A stretch of 32,055 nt of DNA from JAPUIN01 sp041580375 (lineage in GTDB: Bacteria; Acidobacteriota; Polarisedimenticolia; Gp22-AA2): contig JBFGDZ010000016.1 in the NCBI GenBank assembly GCA_041580375.1, forward strand, positions 1 to 32,055, in the 5' to 3' direction. The stretch's first letter is position 1, and each line of letters starts with the position of its first letter. A model generated the notes under the pieces. The model did not search any database. It saw only the letters and a list, made by a program, of their open reading frames with translations, and had not been told where the DNA came from. Made by a program: the position numbers and the translations under genes. This document shows, one piece after another, positions 1 to 7,490 of the stretch.

Positions 1-1238
1 CCTACGCCATGAAGATCTGCAAGATCATGGACATGGCGATGAAGGTCGGGGCGCCGATCGTCGGGCTGAACGACTCCGGCGGGGCTAGGATCCAGGAGGG
101 GGTGGTCTCCCTCGCCGGGTACGCCGATATCTTTCTGCGCAACACGCTCGCCTCGGGCGTGGTTCCCCAGATCTCCGCCATCATGGGCCCGTGCGCCGGG
201 GGCGCTGTGTACTCTCCCGCGATCACCGATTTCAACATCATGGTCGAAGGGACCTCCTACATGTTCATCACGGGCCCCGACGTCATCAAGTCGGTGACCC
301 ACGAGGACGTGACCAAGGAGGAGCTCGGCGGAGCGATGACTCACGCGTCCGTGAGCGGCGTGGCGCACTTCGCGGCCGCGGACGACCCCGGCGCCCTGTC
401 CCTGATCCGCGAGCTGCTCTCCTACCTGCCGTCGAACAACATGGAGGATCCGCCGCGCCGGGAGGTGAACGACGACGCCGATCGTGAGGAGGGCCGGCTC
501 GACGCGCTCATCCCGCCGGAGCCCAACAAGCCGTATGACATGAAGGAGATCCTGCGCGCCGTGCTGGACGAAGGGGTGTTTTTCGAGATCCACGAGCACT
601 ACGCGCGCAACCTGGTCGTCGGGTTCGGACGCCTGGACGGCGGCGTCGTGGGCATCGTGGCCAACCAGCCGGCCGTGCTCGCCGGAACCCTCGACATCGA
701 CGCCTCCCTGAAGGGGGCCCGATTCGTGCGCTTCTGCGACGCGTTCAACATCCCCCTCGTGATCTTCGAGGACGTGCCGGGGTTCCTGCCGGGAACCGAT
801 CAGGAGCACCGCGGGATCATCAAGCACGGGGCGAAGCTCCTCTATGCATTCGCCGAGGCGACGGTCCCGAAGATCACCGTGATCACGCGCAAGTCGTACG
901 GCGGCGCCTATTGCGTGATGGGATCGAAGCACATCCGCACCGACTTCAATTTCGCCTACCCCATGGCGGAGATCGCGGTGATGGGGCCCGAGGGCGCCGT
1001 GAACATCCTCCACCGCCGGGAGATCGCGGCGTCGGACGACCCCGAGACACTTCGTCGCAAGAAGGTGGAGGAGTTTCGGGAGAAATTCGCCAATCCGTAC
1101 ATCGCCGCGCAGCGCGGCTTCATCGACGAGGTCATCGAACCGCGCGCGACGCGGGGCAAGGTGATCCGGGCGCTGCGATTACTGAAGACCAAGAAAGACA
1201 TCATGCCTCCGCGCAAGCATGGGAACATCCCGCTCTAG
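1..1238 (+). CDS. pccB: Acyl-CoA (propionyl-CoA type) carboxylase, carboxyltransferase beta subunit, 5'-truncated
   Basis: Carboxyltransferase subunit that moves the carboxyl group from carboxybiotin to an acyl-CoA in the cytoplasm. The reading frame is open at the first base, so the true start lies upstream; about 412 residues are visible of a family of usually 510-520. Visible family signatures are GLNDSGGARIQEGV near the start, the two oxyanion-loop regions (MGPCAGGAVYSPA; KSYGGAYCVMGSKH), FEDVPGFLPGT and AEIAVMGPEGAVNILHRREI. These place it with PccB/methylmalonyl-CoA decarboxylase alpha rather than AccD; the part where an AccD zinc finger would sit is outside the window. The next gene starts inside its last codons, and biotin carboxylase plus biotin carrier follow, so it is the first visible gene of a carboxylase operon. 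A Cys sits where PccB proteins usually have Asp in the GGAYxVM loop. Acetyl-CoA, propionyl-CoA or a longer substrate cannot be decided from this. Confidence 0.93.
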   Translation, partial: YAMKICKIMDMAMKVGAPIVGLNDSGGARIQEGVVSLAGYADIFLRNTLASGVVPQISAIMGPCAGGAVYSPAITDFNIMVEGTSYMFITGPDVIKSVTHEDVTKEELGGAMTHASVSGVAHFAAADDPGALSLIRELLSYLPSNNMEDPPRREVNDDADREEGRLDALIPPEPNKPYDMKEILRAVLDEGVFFEIHEHYARNLVVGFGRLDGGVVGIVANQPAVLAGTLDIDASLKGARFVRFCDAFNIPLVIFEDVPGFLPGTDQEHRGIIKHGAKLLYAFAEATVPKITVITRKSYGGAYCVMGSKHIRTDFNFAYPMAEIAVMGPEGAVNILHRREIAASDDPETLRRKKVEEFREKFANPYIAAQRGFIDEVIEPRATRGKVIRALRLLKTKKDIMPPRKHGNIPL

Positions 1239-2856
1239 GAAGGCTGGCGGCCGGGCGCCGCGGCGGACCGCCTACCCCGGTCGGGGCGCGCGCCGCGGAG
1301 CCGCGAAGCGATCCGCGGTCCGGGCGGCCGACATTCGAACCGTCCTGATCGCCAATCGCGGCGAGATCGCCCTCCGGGTGCTGAGGGCGTGCCGCGAGAT
1401 GGGCATCTCCCCCGTGATGGTCTACTCGGAGGCGGATCGCGACACGCTGCCCGTCCGCCTGGCCGACGCGGCCTTCGCGATCGGGCCGCCGCCCGCCGCC
1501 TCGTCCTATCTCGACGCAGATGCCATCCTCGCCGCCGCTCGCAAGGCGAAGGCGGATGCCGTGCACCCCGGATACGGGTTCCTGGCGGAGAACGCCCGGT
1601 TCGCCCAGGCGGTCGCCGAGGCGGGACTGCGCTTCATCGGCCCGCCGCCCGCGGCCATGCGCCTCGTGGGGGACAAGGTGGAGGCGCGCCGACAGATGGC
1701 ACGATCGGGGATCCCGGTGATACCCGGCATGTCGGAGCGCGCCGCCGGGACCGACGCCTTCAGGTCGTTCGCGCGCGAGGCGGGCTATCCGATCCTGCTG
1801 AAGGCGGCCGCCGGGGGCGGCGGCAAGGGGATGCGCGTCGTGCGCGACGAGCGGGATCTCGATTCGGCGGTCCGCGCAGCCCGATCCGAGGCCGGCGCCT
1901 CGTTCGGGGACGACGGCATCTATGCCGAGAAGTTTCTGGAGGGTGTCCGGCACATCGAGGTTCAGGTTCTCGCGGACGAGCACGGGCACGCCGTTCATCT
2001 GGGGGAGCGGGAGTGCTCCACGCAACGCCGCCACCAGAAGTTGATCGAGGAGGCGCCGTCCACCGCGCTCGACGGGGCGGCGCGCCGGCGGATCGGAGAT
2101 CTCGCGCTGCGCGTCGTGCGGGCCTGCGGATACCGCAATGCCGGCACCGTCGAGTTCCTTCTCGATCGCGAGGGCAAGGCGTATTTCATGGAGGTCAACG
2201 CCCGCCTCCAGGTAGAGCATCCGGTCACCGAGATGGTGACCGGCCGGGATCTGGTCCGGGATCAGATCGAGATCGCGGGCGGCGAGCGGCTGGATCTCGA
2301 TCAGGATCGCATCGAGCCCCGGGGCTGGGCGATCGAATGCCGCATCCTGGCGGAGGATCCGCTCCGCGGGTTCTGCCCGTCACCGGGGCGGGTGGCCGCC
2401 GTTCGCCTCCCCGCGGGGCCGGGCGTGCGGGTCGACACGGCGCTGCAGGCCGGCGACGAGATCTCGCTGCACTACGATCCGCTCATCGCCAAGCTGATCA
2501 CGTGGGGGCGGGACCGGACGGAGGCGATCGCGCGTATGCGCGGCGCCCTGGACGAGTTTCTGATCGGGGGCGTTCACACGACGATCGGGTTCCACCGTGA
2601 GATTCTCTCGGACCCGGGGTTCGTGAAGGGCCGCATCGACATCGGCTACGTCGATCGGGTCCTGCCCGACATCGCGGGCCGCCTCAGGACGATCGGTCCG
2701 GACGCGGAGATCGCCGCCATGGCGGCGGCCATCTCCGCGAGCGAGGAAGCATTCCGCGTCGCGGAGCGTGAGAGGGCCGGAAGCGTCGATCCGTGGGCCA
2801 TGGCGGGCCGGCGCGCTCTGATGGAGTCGCGGTTCATCCGCGCGCCCCGCGTCTGA
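1219..2856 (+). CDS. Biotin carboxylase subunit of acyl-CoA carboxylase
   Basis: ATP-dependent carboxylation of biotin on the carrier subunit, using bicarbonate. The N-terminal domain opens with VLIANRGEIALRV (about residues 42-54). The ATP-grasp glycine loop KAAAGGGGKGMRV is near residues 195-207, HIEVQVL near 245, ERECSTQRRHQKLIEE near 263-278 and the catalytic/metal segment MEVNARLQVEHPVTE near 324-338. At 545 residues it is longer than AccC (about 450) and shorter than a full PccA (about 660-700). It ends just after a DPW motif that in PccA-type proteins begins the linker to the biotin domain. The ATG overlaps the end of the carboxyltransferase gene by 20 bases, which suggests coupling. 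Choosing it gives an Arg/Gly-rich 38-residue extension before the conserved domain; I see no other in-frame ATG, GTG or TTG close to the domain start. Confidence 0.93.
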   Translation: MGTSRSRKAGGRAPRRTAYPGRGARRGAAKRSAVRAADIRTVLIANRGEIALRVLRACREMGISPVMVYSEADRDTLPVRLADAAFAIGPPPAASSYLDADAILAAARKAKADAVHPGYGFLAENARFAQAVAEAGLRFIGPPPAAMRLVGDKVEARRQMARSGIPVIPGMSERAAGTDAFRSFAREAGYPILLKAAAGGGGKGMRVVRDERDLDSAVRAARSEAGASFGDDGIYAEKFLEGVRHIEVQVLADEHGHAVHLGERECSTQRRHQKLIEEAPSTALDGAARRRIGDLALRVVRACGYRNAGTVEFLLDREGKAYFMEVNARLQVEHPVTEMVTGRDLVRDQIEIAGGERLDLDQDRIEPRGWAIECRILAEDPLRGFCPSPGRVAAVRLPAGPGVRVDTALQAGDEISLHYDPLIAKLITWGRDRTEAIARMRGALDEFLIGGVHTTIGFHREILSDPGFVKGRIDIGYVDRVLPDIAGRLRTIGPDAEIAAMAAAISASEEAFRVAERERAGSVDPWAMAGRRALMESRFIRAPRV

Positions 2857-2874
2857 GGGCGGAGACGGGCGATC

Positions 2875-3399
2875 ATGCGCTACCTGGCCACGGTGGGAGA
2901 ACGGGAGATTCCGGTCGAGGTGATGCGTCGCGGGCCCGGGCGCTACACCGTGCGCATCGACGGCCGTGAGCGGGAGGTCGAATGGCGCGGATCCGGGGCG
3001 ACGCGGATCATCACCGTCGATGGCCGCGAGATCGAGGCGACGATCGTGCCCGAGGTCGCGGGAGGGCGGGGATCTTCGCGGGCGACGGGTGCCTCCAGGG
3101 TCCTGGTCGGAGGGCGCGATTATCCGGTCCGCCTGGATGATCCGCTGCGCCGATCCAACCGGGCCGGCGGTTCGGCGCGGACGGGACGGATCGACGTCTG
3201 CTCGTTCATGCCGGGCAAGGTGACCGCGCTCCTCGTTCGCGAGGGCGATCGGGTCGAGGCGGGGCAGGGCCTGGTGGTGGTCGAGGCGATGAAGATGGAG
3301 AACGAGATCCCGGCGCCCCGGGCAGGCGGTGTCGTCGCCGTCGAGGTCCGTCCGGGCGAGACGGTGGAGGCGGGCGCGGTCCTGCTCAGACTGGAGTAG
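2875..3399 (+). CDS. Biotin carboxyl carrier protein subunit of acyl-CoA carboxylase
   Basis: Small carrier whose biotin shuttles between biotin carboxylase and carboxyltransferase. The C-terminal biotinyl domain (about residues 105-174) contains the canonical VVEAMKMENEI motif, with Lys140 as the biotinylation site, preceded by MPGKVTALLVREGDRVEAGQ. Residues 1-90 are rich in beta-strand patterns (VGEREIPVEV, VTVDGREIEA-like segments) and probably correspond to the linker barrel that PccA-type proteins carry between the carboxylase and biotin domains. It starts 18 bases after the biotin carboxylase stop, with a purine-rich GGGCGGAGACGGG ribosome-binding region before ATG. Together, 545 + 174 residues approximate one PccA chain, so this looks like a split alpha subunit. 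Confidence 0.93.
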   Translation: MRYLATVGEREIPVEVMRRGPGRYTVRIDGREREVEWRGSGATRIITVDGREIEATIVPEVAGGRGSSRATGASRVLVGGRDYPVRLDDPLRRSNRAGGSARTGRIDVCSFMPGKVTALLVREGDRVEAGQGLVVVEAMKMENEIPAPRAGGVVAVEVRPGETVEAGAVLLRLE

Positions 3400-3418
3400 A
3401 GAGCGGCATGCGCGGGGT

Positions 3419-3446
3419 CGGGGCGGCGCCGCGCGGCGCCGCCCCG
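3419..3446. terminator. Perfect GC hairpin between convergent genes, possible bidirectional terminator
   Basis: Twelve-base arms CGGGGCGGCGCC and GGCGCCGCCCCG flank a GCGC loop with no mismatch. It lies 20 bases after the carrier-subunit stop and about 50 bases beyond the HU stop on the other strand. Neither side has a run of T, so it is not a classical intrinsic terminator. A structure-assisted stop or an mRNA 3'-end stabiliser for both converging transcripts is inferred from position. Confidence 0.5.
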
Positions 3447-3498
3447 TCCGGCATCTTGTCGATTCTGCGGAGTGCGGGCCCGGTGGGTCCGGTCGGGC

Positions 3499-3771
3499 TC
3501 AGCGGATCGTTGCGGCCAGTTCCTTGCCCGGGCGGAACCGGGCGACCTTGCGCGCCTTGATCTCGATCTGCTCGCCGGTCTGAGGATTGCGGCCGACGCG
3601 GGCCTTGCGGCGCGAGACGGTGAAGGTGCCGAAGCCGACCAGCGCGACACGATCACCCTTCTTCAGCGCCTTCGTGATTCCGTCTACGAGAGAGTCGAGT
3701 GCTTTGGAGGACGCGGTCTTGCTGATGCGCGCGTCCTTGGCGATCTTGTCGATGAGATCGGCCTTGTTCAT
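3499..3771 (-). CDS. hup: HU-family histone-like DNA-binding protein
   Basis: Nucleoid-associated dimeric DNA-bending protein of 90 residues, the usual HU length. It starts MNKADLIDKIA, has the dimer-core GDRVALVGFGTFTVSRRKAR and the beta-arm signature GRNPQTGEQIEIKA, and ends with the KVARFRPGKEL segment. The Pro in NPQTG is the residue that intercalates at DNA kinks in this family. GGAGG lies seven bases before ATG. A separate sigma70-type promoter is visible 65-95 bases upstream, so it is probably monocistronic. HU and IHF subunits are hard to separate by sequence alone; the absence of extra tails favours HU. Confidence 0.96.
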   Translation of the reverse strand: MNKADLIDKIAKDARISKTASSKALDSLVDGITKALKKGDRVALVGFGTFTVSRRKARVGRNPQTGEQIEIKARKVARFRPGKELAATIR

Positions 3772-3836
3772 CCAGCCACCTCCATGACGTCGAGAGCGTT
3801 GTTGAGGAGCCGAGCAGCAGCCCGCGTGATGCGCGC

Positions 3837-3866
3837 CTTATAGCAGAGAGTCCGGATCCTTGTCAA
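3837..3866 (-). promoter_or_regulatory. Sigma70-type promoter for the HU gene
   Basis: Read on the minus strand: TTGACA (3861-3866), an 18-base spacer, then TATAAG (3837-3842). The -35 is perfect and the -10 matches five of six. Transcription would begin near 3830, giving a leader of about 60 bases that ends in GGAGG before the HU start. Confidence 0.75.
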
Positions 3867-3950
3867 TAAGCACGGGACGGGAGGTTCCGTGGAGGGCACG
3901 CCGCGAAGGCGCGCCGGGTAAGGTTTCTCGGTGATGGCACGAAGTCCTTG

Positions 3951-5408
3951 ATGGCCAAGCGTTGCGGGGCTTCGACTCGCGAAAGCGCGGCGAGACGGGG
4001 TCTTCGGGAAATCGGCGCTGAAGCGCTCTCGGCCTGCGATCCGGCAGGCGCCGTCGAGCGCGCGGTCTGGGCCGGCGACGGCCGCATCGTCGTCGCCGGC
4101 CGATCGATCGGCCTGCGCCGCGGCGGACGGCTTCTCATTCTGGGTTTCGGAAAGGCGGCGGAGGCCATGACGCGCGGACTGCTCGGTCGCGTGCGCGAGG
4201 CGGGCTGCCGCCGCCTCGTCCGGTGTCTCGTGATCGGATCCGGGCGCGGACGCCGCAGCGCGCGGACGCCCGTCAGCCTCGAGTCGTTGAGGGGCGAGCA
4301 TCCGATCCCGGGGCGCGCCTCGTTCGCCGCGGGACGGCGGGCGATCCGGTTTCTGGCCGGCGTGACGACCCGGGACGATGTGATCTTCCTGGCGTCGGGC
4401 GGCGGATCGTCGATGATGGCCGCTCCGCTCCGGCCCTTCGTGAGCCCGCGAGACAAAGCGACCCTCCACCGTGCCCTGGTCGTGAGCGGCGCGCCGGTCG
4501 AGGCGATCAACGCGGTCCGCAGGCCGTTCTCGGCCGTGAAGGGAGGCCGGCTCGCCCTCGCGGCGCGCAGGGCGCGCACGCAGACGACGCTTCTGGTGAG
4601 CGACGTCGATCCGGATCGGATCGAGGACGTCGCATCCGGCCCCTCCCTCCCGGACCGCGGCGGGATCGCGGCCGCGGTCAGCGCCATCGACCGCTATGGC
4701 CTCGCGCCCGAACTTCCCGCATCACTCCTCAGGGCTCTGCGATCCGGACGCCTCCCGAAGGCCCCCGGCCCGGACCACCCGGCGTTCCGGCGGGCCGGCT
4801 GGGAGTCGATCCTCACGAACCGGGATCTGCGCGACGCGGCGGTGCGCGCGGGCCGCACGCGGGGCCTCGCGGTCGAATCGTCGGACGTGGAGGTCACGGA
4901 TCCGGTCGAGAGCGCGGCCGTGAGACTGTCGGAAGCGATCGCGCGCGCTCCCGCCGGCGACCGTCTGCTCGTACTCGGCGGCGAGGTGACGACGCGGCCG
5001 TCCGGCAAGGGCATCGGGGGGAGGGCGCACGAGCTGGCGCTGCGGCTGGCGCTGCGGGCGCCGGCGCGCGGATCGCCCGACTGGGCGTTCCTCGCTCTCT
5101 GCAGCGACGGGCGGGACGGCAACGCTCCGTCCGCGGGCGCCTACGTCGATGCGACGACCCTGCGGCGCGCCTCGGCGGGCGACATCGATCTCGAGGGCGC
5201 GCTCGGCGCGTCGGACTCCCACACCCCTCTGGCCCGGCTCGGGGACGACTTTCTCACCGGCCCCACCGGGACGAACGTCCGTGACCTGTACCTGCTGCTG
5301 ACCGCGCGTCCGGAGATGCGGGGGACGCGTGCCGGAATGGCGATCAGGCGCGCAGCGCGAGATCGGCGGCCGCCCCGGCGAGGATCACGAAGCCCACGAC
5401 ACCGTTGA
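3951..5408 (+). CDS. Glycerate 2-kinase (DUF4147 + MOFRL family)
   Basis: Phosphorylates D-glycerate to 2-phosphoglycerate with ATP in serine/glyoxylate or hydroxypyruvate metabolism. The N-terminal DUF4147 domain shows LILGFGKAAEAM (62-73), RGEHPIPG (114-121), FLASGGGSSMM (147-156) and LLVSDVDPDRIEDVASGPS (214-232). The C-terminal MOFRL domain shows LGGEVTT, GKGIGGRAHELAL (352-364), CSDGRDGNAPSAGAYVDATT (384-403) and FLTGPTGTNVRDLYLLL (434-450). The ATG is preceded by an in-frame TTG three bases earlier, and neither has a clear Shine-Dalgarno. The family normally ends around the NVRDLYLLLT segment. Here some 34 further residues, very rich in Arg and Pro, run over the end of the convergent ubiA gene, which suggests that an original stop was lost. 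Confidence 0.88.
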   Translation: MAKRCGASTRESAARRGLREIGAEALSACDPAGAVERAVWAGDGRIVVAGRSIGLRRGGRLLILGFGKAAEAMTRGLLGRVREAGCRRLVRCLVIGSGRGRRSARTPVSLESLRGEHPIPGRASFAAGRRAIRFLAGVTTRDDVIFLASGGGSSMMAAPLRPFVSPRDKATLHRALVVSGAPVEAINAVRRPFSAVKGGRLALAARRARTQTTLLVSDVDPDRIEDVASGPSLPDRGGIAAAVSAIDRYGLAPELPASLLRALRSGRLPKAPGPDHPAFRRAGWESILTNRDLRDAAVRAGRTRGLAVESSDVEVTDPVESAAVRLSEAIARAPAGDRLLVLGGEVTTRPSGKGIGGRAHELALRLALRAPARGSPDWAFLALCSDGRDGNAPSAGAYVDATTLRRASAGDIDLEGALGASDSHTPLARLGDDFLTGPTGTNVRDLYLLLTARPEMRGTRAGMAIRRAARDRRPPRRGSRSPRHR

Positions 5409-6252
5409 TCGTGAAGAAGGCCTGATTGACGCGGCTCAGGTCGTCCGGTCTCACGATCCGGTGCTCGTACCACAGGAGCGCTGCGGTGGCCATGGCGCCC
5501 GCCAGGTACCAGGGGCCGAGCGGCGCGAGCAACGGCATCGCCAGGAACAGCAGGGCCGCGCCGACGTGCAGGGCGGACGACATGCGCAGGGCGGAGGGGA
5601 CGCCGAAGCGGGACGGCGCCGAGTGAAGCCTCTCCCTGCGATCAAACTCGATGTCCTGGCAGGAATAGATCACGTCGAATCCCGCCACCCAGAGCGCGAC
5701 GCCGAGTGCGAGCGCGAGCGGGGCCGCCTCGACGGAGCCACGCACGGCGATCCACGCTCCCAGCGGCGCGAGCCCGAGCGCGAGACCCAGATGGACGTGG
5801 GTCAGCCAGGTGACCCTCTTGCTGTAGGAGTAGGACAGGATCAGGAGGAGTGCGGGTGCCGCCAGCAGCAGGGCCAGCCGGTTCAGCATCGCCGCGCTCA
5901 CGAAGAACAGCGCCGCGCTCGCGAGCAGGAACATCCACGCGAAACCGAGGCCGAGCTCTCCGGTCACGAGCGGGCGCGTTCGGGTGCGGGGGTTGCGACG
6001 ATCGAAATCGAGATCGGCGATCCTGTTGAACACCATGGCGGCGCTCCGCGCGCCCACCATGGCGCCCAGGATCCAGGCGATCTGCCGCGCGGAGGGAAGA
6101 CCGCGCTCCGCCAGCAGGGCACCCGTGAACGCGAAAGGGAGCGCGAACAGGGTGTGCTGGAACTTGATCATGCTCAGGGTGGCGAATAACGCGCGCAGAC
6201 CCCGCGCGCGGGCCGGCGTCTCGCCCTGTGCGCACGGGGCCGCCACGGTCAA
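5344..6252 (-). CDS. ubiA: UbiA-family polyprenyltransferase (4-hydroxybenzoate or MqnP type)
   Basis: Integral membrane enzyme that attaches a polyprenyl chain to an aromatic quinone precursor. The first Asp-rich motif NRIADLDFD is at residues 76-84 and the second, QDIEFDRRE, at about 199-207; both bind prenyl diphosphate through Mg2+. Hydrophobic segments fill the rest, with eight or nine predicted membrane helices, and YSYSKR lies at 141-146. Length is about 302 residues, normal for the family. I place the start at a TTG that overlaps the ubiX stop as TTGA, because GGGGAGG sits exactly six bases upstream; a GTG two codons later is the alternative. The reading frame stays open further upstream across ubiX, but that part is antisense-like noise. 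With ubiX adjacent and a menG/ubiE gene elsewhere in the window, menaquinone or futalosine-pathway synthesis is likely. Confidence 0.9.
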   Translation of the reverse strand: MTVAAPCAQGETPARARGLRALFATLSMIKFQHTLFALPFAFTGALLAERGLPSARQIAWILGAMVGARSAAMVFNRIADLDFDRRNPRTRTRPLVTGELGLGFAWMFLLASAALFFVSAAMLNRLALLLAAPALLLILSYSYSKRVTWLTHVHLGLALGLAPLGAWIAVRGSVEAAPLALALGVALWVAGFDVIYSCQDIEFDRRERLHSAPSRFGVPSALRMSSALHVGAALLFLAMPLLAPLGPWYLAGAMATAALLWYEHRIVRPDDLSRVNQAFFTINGVVGFVILAGAAADLALRA

Positions 6253-6893
6253 GGCTCGCCTCCCCAGCGGCGGCCGAGCGCGTGCGGCAGCCCCAGCAGG
6301 TCGAGGATGCGCCCCGTGAATCCCGTCACGACCTCCTCGAGATCGGCCGGCCGGTTGTAGAACGCTGGCGTCAGAGGGAAGAGGGTCGCGCCGGCGAGCG
6401 CGGCCCTCCGCATGTTCTCGATGTGCACCAGGCTCAGGGGCGATTCCCGGAAAGCGAGTATGAGCGGGCGGCGCTCCTTCAGAGTCACCTCGGCGGCGCG
6501 GTGAACGAGATTGGAGGAGACCCCGGTGGCGATGGCGGCCAGCGTGCCGCCGCTGCACGGGACGACGACCATCCCGTCGGTCGGGTGGGATCCGCTGCTG
6601 ATCGGCGCCGCCATGTCACCCGAGCCGTGGAGCGACAACCGGCGCGACGGATCGGAAACCGTCCGGAGGCCGGCTCCGTGTCTTCCTCCGGCGGGCGAGC
6701 CGAGGAGCGCCCGGAGGCCCTCCTTCTCGTCGCGCGCGCGGATCCCGAGCTCCGCGCCGAGGGTCAGGAGGCTGAATCGGCTGAGCACGACGTGGACGCG
6801 CTCGACCTCGGGATGATCGACGAGCGCCCGAATGACGGAGCGGGCACAGATCGATCCGCTCGCGCCGGTCACGCCGACGACGTATCGTCTCAC
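6249..6893 (-). CDS. ubiX: UbiX flavin prenyltransferase
   Basis: Makes the prenylated FMN cofactor needed by UbiD-type decarboxylases. It has the N-terminal flavin-binding GVTGASGS (7-14), VVPCSGGTLAAIATG, NLVHRAAEVTLKERRPL, the RESPLSLVHIENM segment and FPLTPAFYNRP near the C-terminus, all family hallmarks. Its 214 residues fit the family. The start is GTG, with GGAG nine bases upstream. It follows the PilZ gene by 31 bases and overlaps the ubiA start by four, so it is the middle gene of a three-gene unit. No ubiD decarboxylase is in this window; the partner must be encoded elsewhere. Confidence 0.94.
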   Translation of the reverse strand: MRRYVVGVTGASGSICARSVIRALVDHPEVERVHVVLSRFSLLTLGAELGIRARDEKEGLRALLGSPAGGRHGAGLRTVSDPSRRLSLHGSGDMAAPISSGSHPTDGMVVVPCSGGTLAAIATGVSSNLVHRAAEVTLKERRPLILAFRESPLSLVHIENMRRAALAGATLFPLTPAFYNRPADLEEVVTGFTGRILDLLGLPHALGRRWGGEP

Positions 6894-6924
6894 GATTCGT
6901 CACTCCGGGTGACGGGCGCGCCGC

Positions 6925-7311
6925 TCAACCGGCGGAGCGCCCGTTCGCTCCGTTCCAGGTCTTGAGAAACTCCTGCAACCTGCGGCGATCATCCTCCTCC
7001 ATGCGGGAGAAGAAGAGCGCCACCCGAAAGGGCCCGCCGTCGGCGGATCCCGGTTTCGAGGGCTCGGTCCGGACGACCACGGCCTCGCCGTTGACCGTCT
7101 GCTCGCTCTGGACGGGTCCGTTCCGGGTCGGGGGCAGGATCAGGGAGAGCGCGACCTTGGTCATGGGGGCGATGAAGACAGGTGAGGTGCAGGAGAACCC
7201 GCCGGCGCTGAGATCGATCGTCTCGAGCTCCAGCGCGCCCGCATGCTGAGATCGGACGCGCAGGCGCTGCGGGACCCGCGGGTGGCGACGTTTGTCGGAG
7301 GCGGAGCTCAT
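6925..7311 (-). CDS. PilZ-domain protein, putative cyclic-di-GMP receptor
   Basis: Single-domain PilZ protein of 128 residues. The RRHPRVPQR segment (8-16) gives the Arg-rich half of the c-di-GMP site, and DLSAGGFS (33-40) gives the D/NxSxxG half. FRVALFFSRMEEDDRRRLQEFL at the end fits the usual C-terminal strand and helix. No signal peptide or membrane segment is visible, so it should be cytoplasmic. It is the promoter-proximal gene before ubiX and ubiA. Binding of c-di-GMP is known for the family; its output here is not evident from the sequence. Confidence 0.85.
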   Translation of the reverse strand: MSSASDKRRHPRVPQRLRVRSQHAGALELETIDLSAGGFSCTSPVFIAPMTKVALSLILPPTRNGPVQSEQTVNGEAVVVRTEPSKPGSADGGPFRVALFFSRMEEDDRRRLQEFLKTWNGANGRSAG

Positions 7312-7403
7312 GCGTCCGGAACCCTCGTGCGCGCACGCCGGGGCGGCGCTCGCGACGAGAGCCGCCCGGCGCTGATGCCCGCCGGCGTGCCTGAAGCCCG
7401 CAC

Positions 7404-7432
7404 ATGGTATGGAAGCCCGAATGGGCTGTCAA
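7404..7432 (-). promoter_or_regulatory. Promoter of the PilZ-ubiX-ubiA operon, with spacer inverted repeat
   Basis: On the minus strand: TTGACA (7427-7432), a 17-base spacer, then TACCAT (7404-7409, four of six). The spacer side of the -35 contains AGCCC GAAT GGGCT (7414-7427), a five-base inverted repeat that touches the -35 box and could be an operator. The start of transcription would lie about 85 bases before the PilZ ATG. Confidence 0.6.
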
Positions 7433-7453
7433 GCGCGCTTCCGGCGCGGTGTT

Positions 7454-7475
7454 CGCCGATCGCCTATAATCGGCG
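7454..7475 (+). promoter_or_regulatory. larB -10 box inside an inverted repeat
   Basis: A perfect TATAAT (7465-7470) lies inside the inverted repeat CGCCGAT - CGCCTATA - ATCGGCG (arms 7454-7460 and 7469-7475). No good -35 is found 16-18 bases upstream. This suggests a promoter that needs an activator, or one blocked by a repressor bound over the -10. The larB ATG is 15 bases beyond the repeat and is preceded by GGAG eight bases away. Confidence 0.55.
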
Positions 7476-7490
7476 CGCAGGAGACAGACG

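Noticed and set aside
6253..6558. Upstream extension of the ubiA frame into ubiX
   Set aside because: No UbiA similarity before the membrane domain and full overlap with a certain gene.
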